A DNA stretch of 35,056 nt from contig CANGLU010000029.1 in the NCBI GenBank assembly GCA_947455025.1, positions 1 through 35,056 on the forward strand, given 5' to 3'. Position 1 is the stretch's first letter. The number at the start of each line of letters is the position of its first letter. The stretch is from Hyphomicrobiales bacterium. GTDB lineage: Bacteria; Pseudomonadota; Alphaproteobacteria; Rhizobiales; Beijerinckiaceae. Of the stretch, positions 35,055 to 35,056 are shown in pieces. Under the pieces are notes generated by a model, which saw only the letters and a program-made list of their open reading frames with translations, had not been told where the DNA came from and did no database searches. Both the position numbers and the translations under genes were made by a program.

Positions 35055-35056
35055 GC

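Larger units (their letters stand above)
33734..35056 (+). mobile_element. Left end of a tRNA-Val-integrated element (partial)
   Basis: From the end of the tRNA to the window edge the only clear gene is a tyrosine recombinase, starting 101 bases after the tRNA and pointing away from it. This is the standard layout of phages and genomic islands using a tRNA 3' end as attB; the tRNA CCA end would be attL. The other end (attR, a copy of the tRNA 3' segment) is not in the window, so extent and type (prophage or island) are unknown. The stretch 34845-34964 shows no gene. Confidence 0.6.

Noticed and set aside
1-35056. CRISPR arrays, rRNA genes and insertion sequences
   Set aside because: Read through for regularly spaced repeats, rRNA signatures and transposase frames with terminal repeats; none seen.

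Overview
The window reads as a chromosomal segment of an alphaproteobacterium, most likely a member of the Hyphomicrobiales (Rhizobiales). This rests on gene families and gene order: ccmIEFH next to a degP / response regulator / histidine kinase / glnE run, an M1 aminopeptidase N, and a PleC/PdhS-like sensor kinase. No marker that would fix the genus is present. Coding density is high and base composition is moderate, visibly AT-richer around 26.8-29.2 kb.

Left part (1-11.7 kb, + strand): the end of a histidine kinase, a glycine-zipper lipoprotein and the cytochrome c maturation operon ccmI-ccmE-ccmF-ccmH with overlapping genes. Then comes the periplasmic protease DegP with its own terminator, followed by an OmpR-type response regulator, its kinase and glnE, all overlapping. 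Middle (11.7-18.3 kb, - strand): a two-PAS sensor kinase of PleC/PdhS type, pepN, and a cation diffusion facilitator with an unusually long, apparently triplicated cytoplasmic tail.

Central accessory block (18.5-29.3 kb, + strand): gloA, galM, then a purine-to-allantoin pathway: uraH, xdhA, xdhB, xdhC, a GuaD-type guanine deaminase, the membrane-bound cytochrome-c-fused urate hydroxylase puuD, and uraD. Together these take guanine through xanthine, urate, 5-hydroxyisourate and OHCU to S-allantoin. Translationally fused to its end are a class II aldolase-like gene and a 3-oxo-tetronate kinase gene (otnK), closed by a terminator. The aldolase-like protein lacks two of the four canonical metal/catalytic residues of its family (Glu to Thr74, His to Ile160), while the kinase looks intact. 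This divergent pair in a urate operon is the most interesting signal in the window. Two neighbours support the pathway: ccm genes are needed for the c-type haem of PuuD, and moaA for the molybdenum cofactor of xanthine dehydrogenase.

Right part (29.3-35 kb): a - strand run moaA, a monomeric sarcosine/N-methyltryptophan oxidase and an EamA transporter; a DUF971 gene convergent with an L,D-transpeptidase; then tRNA-Val(CAC) followed at once by a tyrosine recombinase. The last 1.3 kb is probably the left end of an integrated element that continues past the window.
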